Below are positions 5,300-5,966 of a stretch of DNA of 5,966 nt, in pieces. The notes beneath the pieces were generated by a model, which was given only the letters and a program-made list of their open reading frames with translations, was not told where the DNA came from and made no database searches. The stretch lies in the NCBI GenBank assembly GCA_964415245.1, contig CAYQAJ010000307.1:1-5966 (forward strand). Reading direction: 5' to 3'. Source of the stretch: CAYQAJ01 sp964415245. Its GTDB lineage: Bacteria; Planctomycetota; Planctomycetia; Pirellulales; Pirellulaceae. Position 1 is the stretch's first letter. Each line of letters starts with the position of its first letter. Both the position numbers and the translations under genes were made by a program.

Positions 5300-5332
5300 A
5301 TGTTGCGAGAACGGAAGCGATGGATGAAATGA
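5300..5332 (+). other. Possible 10-codon leader ORF overlapping the guaB start
   Basis: ATG at 5300 opens a frame encoding MLRERKRWMK and ending at TGA 5330-5332. AGGG at 5283-5286 is a weak ribosome-binding candidate. The stop overlaps the second in-frame guaB ATG (5329-5331) as ATGA, an arrangement typical of translational coupling. Frames this short arise easily by chance, so this is only a candidate. Confidence 0.2.
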
Positions 5333-5966
5333 TCGCCGGCACGGGAATCACGTTCGACGATGTGCTGCTTGCACCGCGTTTTAGCGAAGTGGTGCCATCG
5401 GATGTCGATGTCAGCACGAACCTGACGCGGCGGATTCCGCTGAATATCCCGCTTGTCAGCTCACCGATGGATACGGTCAGCGAATCGGCAATGGCCATTG
5501 CCCTGGCGAAAGAGGGGGGACTGGGGGTAATTCACAAGAACCTGTCGATCGACGCGCAAACGGAAGAGGTCTACAAGGTTAAGCGCAGCGCCAACGGTAT
5601 CATCGTCGATCCCGTCACCTGCCGACCCGATGCCCCCGTGGCCCGCGTGCGCGAGCTGATGGACCTGCACAACATCTCAGGCGTGCCCATTACGCAGGCG
5701 GACGGCCGCCTGGTCGGCATTCTCACCAGGCGCGACCTTCGCTTTTTGGAGGCGGGGGACATTCCCATATCGAAGGTTATGACGAAGGACAGCCTCGTCA
5801 CCGCCACGGGGACCGTAACGCTTGAGGAAGCTGAGAAGATTTTAACGGCTAAAAAGGTGGAGAAACTTTTGCTGGTTGACGAATCATACGTCTTGACCGG
5901 ACTCATCACGATCAAAGACATCGACATGATGAAGCGGTTCCCGGAGGCCTGCAAAGATAGGAAAGG
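5320..5966 (+). CDS. guaB: Inosine-5'-monophosphate dehydrogenase GuaB, 3' end outside window
   Basis: GuaB oxidises IMP to XMP with NAD+, the committed step of GMP synthesis, in the cytosol. The 215 codons present start with the family hallmark ITFDDVLLAPRFSEV (residues 10-24), then IPLVSSPMDTVSE (43-55) and GGLGVIHKNLS (66-76). The two CBS domains that regulate the enzyme follow: the first at about 95-150 (with SGVPIT and GRLVGILTRRDLRF), the second at about 155-210 (with VMTKDSLVTA and LTGLITIKDID). The catalytic Cys loop and the C-terminal half of the barrel lie beyond the edge; family members are usually about 485-490 aa. The ATG at 5320 is chosen; another in-frame ATG at 5329 (residue 4) is equally compatible with the family. 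GGAAG at 5313-5317 is too close to 5320 (2 bases) and rather far from 5329 (11 bases). No frameshift is visible in the part present. Confidence 0.97.
   Translation, partial: MDEMIAGTGITFDDVLLAPRFSEVVPSDVDVSTNLTRRIPLNIPLVSSPMDTVSESAMAIALAKEGGLGVIHKNLSIDAQTEEVYKVKRSANGIIVDPVTCRPDAPVARVRELMDLHNISGVPITQADGRLVGILTRRDLRFLEAGDIPISKVMTKDSLVTATGTVTLEEAEKILTAKKVEKLLLVDESYVLTGLITIKDIDMMKRFPEACKDRK

Larger units (their letters stand above)
4972..5319. other. Noncoding region and guaB leader
   Basis: These 348 bases separate the secreted-protein gene from guaB. Open frames here are Arg/Ala/Pro-rich with no recognisable features. The first third holds a small hairpin (4990-5003). The middle holds a near-consensus promoter (5086-5114). 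The remainder up to the guaB ATG would be an approximately 200-base leader with several stems (5176-5285) and a 10-codon reading frame (5300-5332). Confidence 0.6.

Overview
The window is GC-rich, with weak or absent Shine-Dalgarno sequences. It carries a selenocysteine-insertion gene pair, a secreted protein of unknown function and the 5' part of guaB, all on the + strand. The low-SD style, the Sec-secreted protein rich in beta-hairpin-like repeats, and the palindromic elements built on a GCCTGTCCC/GGGACAGGC half-site with an AGTTTTC tract suggest a planctomycete, perhaps Pirellulales-like. That assignment is inference from style and memory, not from a search.

Layout: positions 1-64 hold upstream sequence with a good -10-like box placed so that the selB message could be leaderless. 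Positions 65-2161 are selB, the Sec-tRNA-specific elongation factor. Its G-domain and domain II are separated by about 54 extra residues encoded by a palindromic, repeat-bearing DNA element (592-753) that keeps the reading frame. After a 92-base gap comes selA (2254-3762), selenocysteine synthase, with intact PLP-site motifs and an extra Ser/Ala/acidic tail of 42 residues. Positions 3763-4125 contain no convincing gene. They hold an 8-bp-stem hairpin (3817-3836), an AT-rich island with a direct repeat (4029-4058) and a GC-rich inverted-repeat region (4057-4104) just before the next gene. Positions 4126-4971 encode a 281-residue exported protein I cannot assign. Positions 4972-5319 are noncoding, but carry a near-consensus sigma70-type promoter (5086-5114) and a strongly foldable leader (5176-5285). 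Positions 5320-5966 are the first 215 codons of guaB (IMP dehydrogenase), cut by the window edge.

How the genes work together: SelA converts Ser-tRNA(Sec) to Sec-tRNA(Sec), and SelB delivers that tRNA to in-frame UGA codons followed by a SECIS hairpin, so the pair implies that the organism makes selenoproteins. The tRNA gene (selC), selD and any selenoprotein gene are not visible here. The secreted protein and guaB look like separate transcription units. The parts most worth a second look are the repeat element domesticated inside selB and the long structured leader of guaB.
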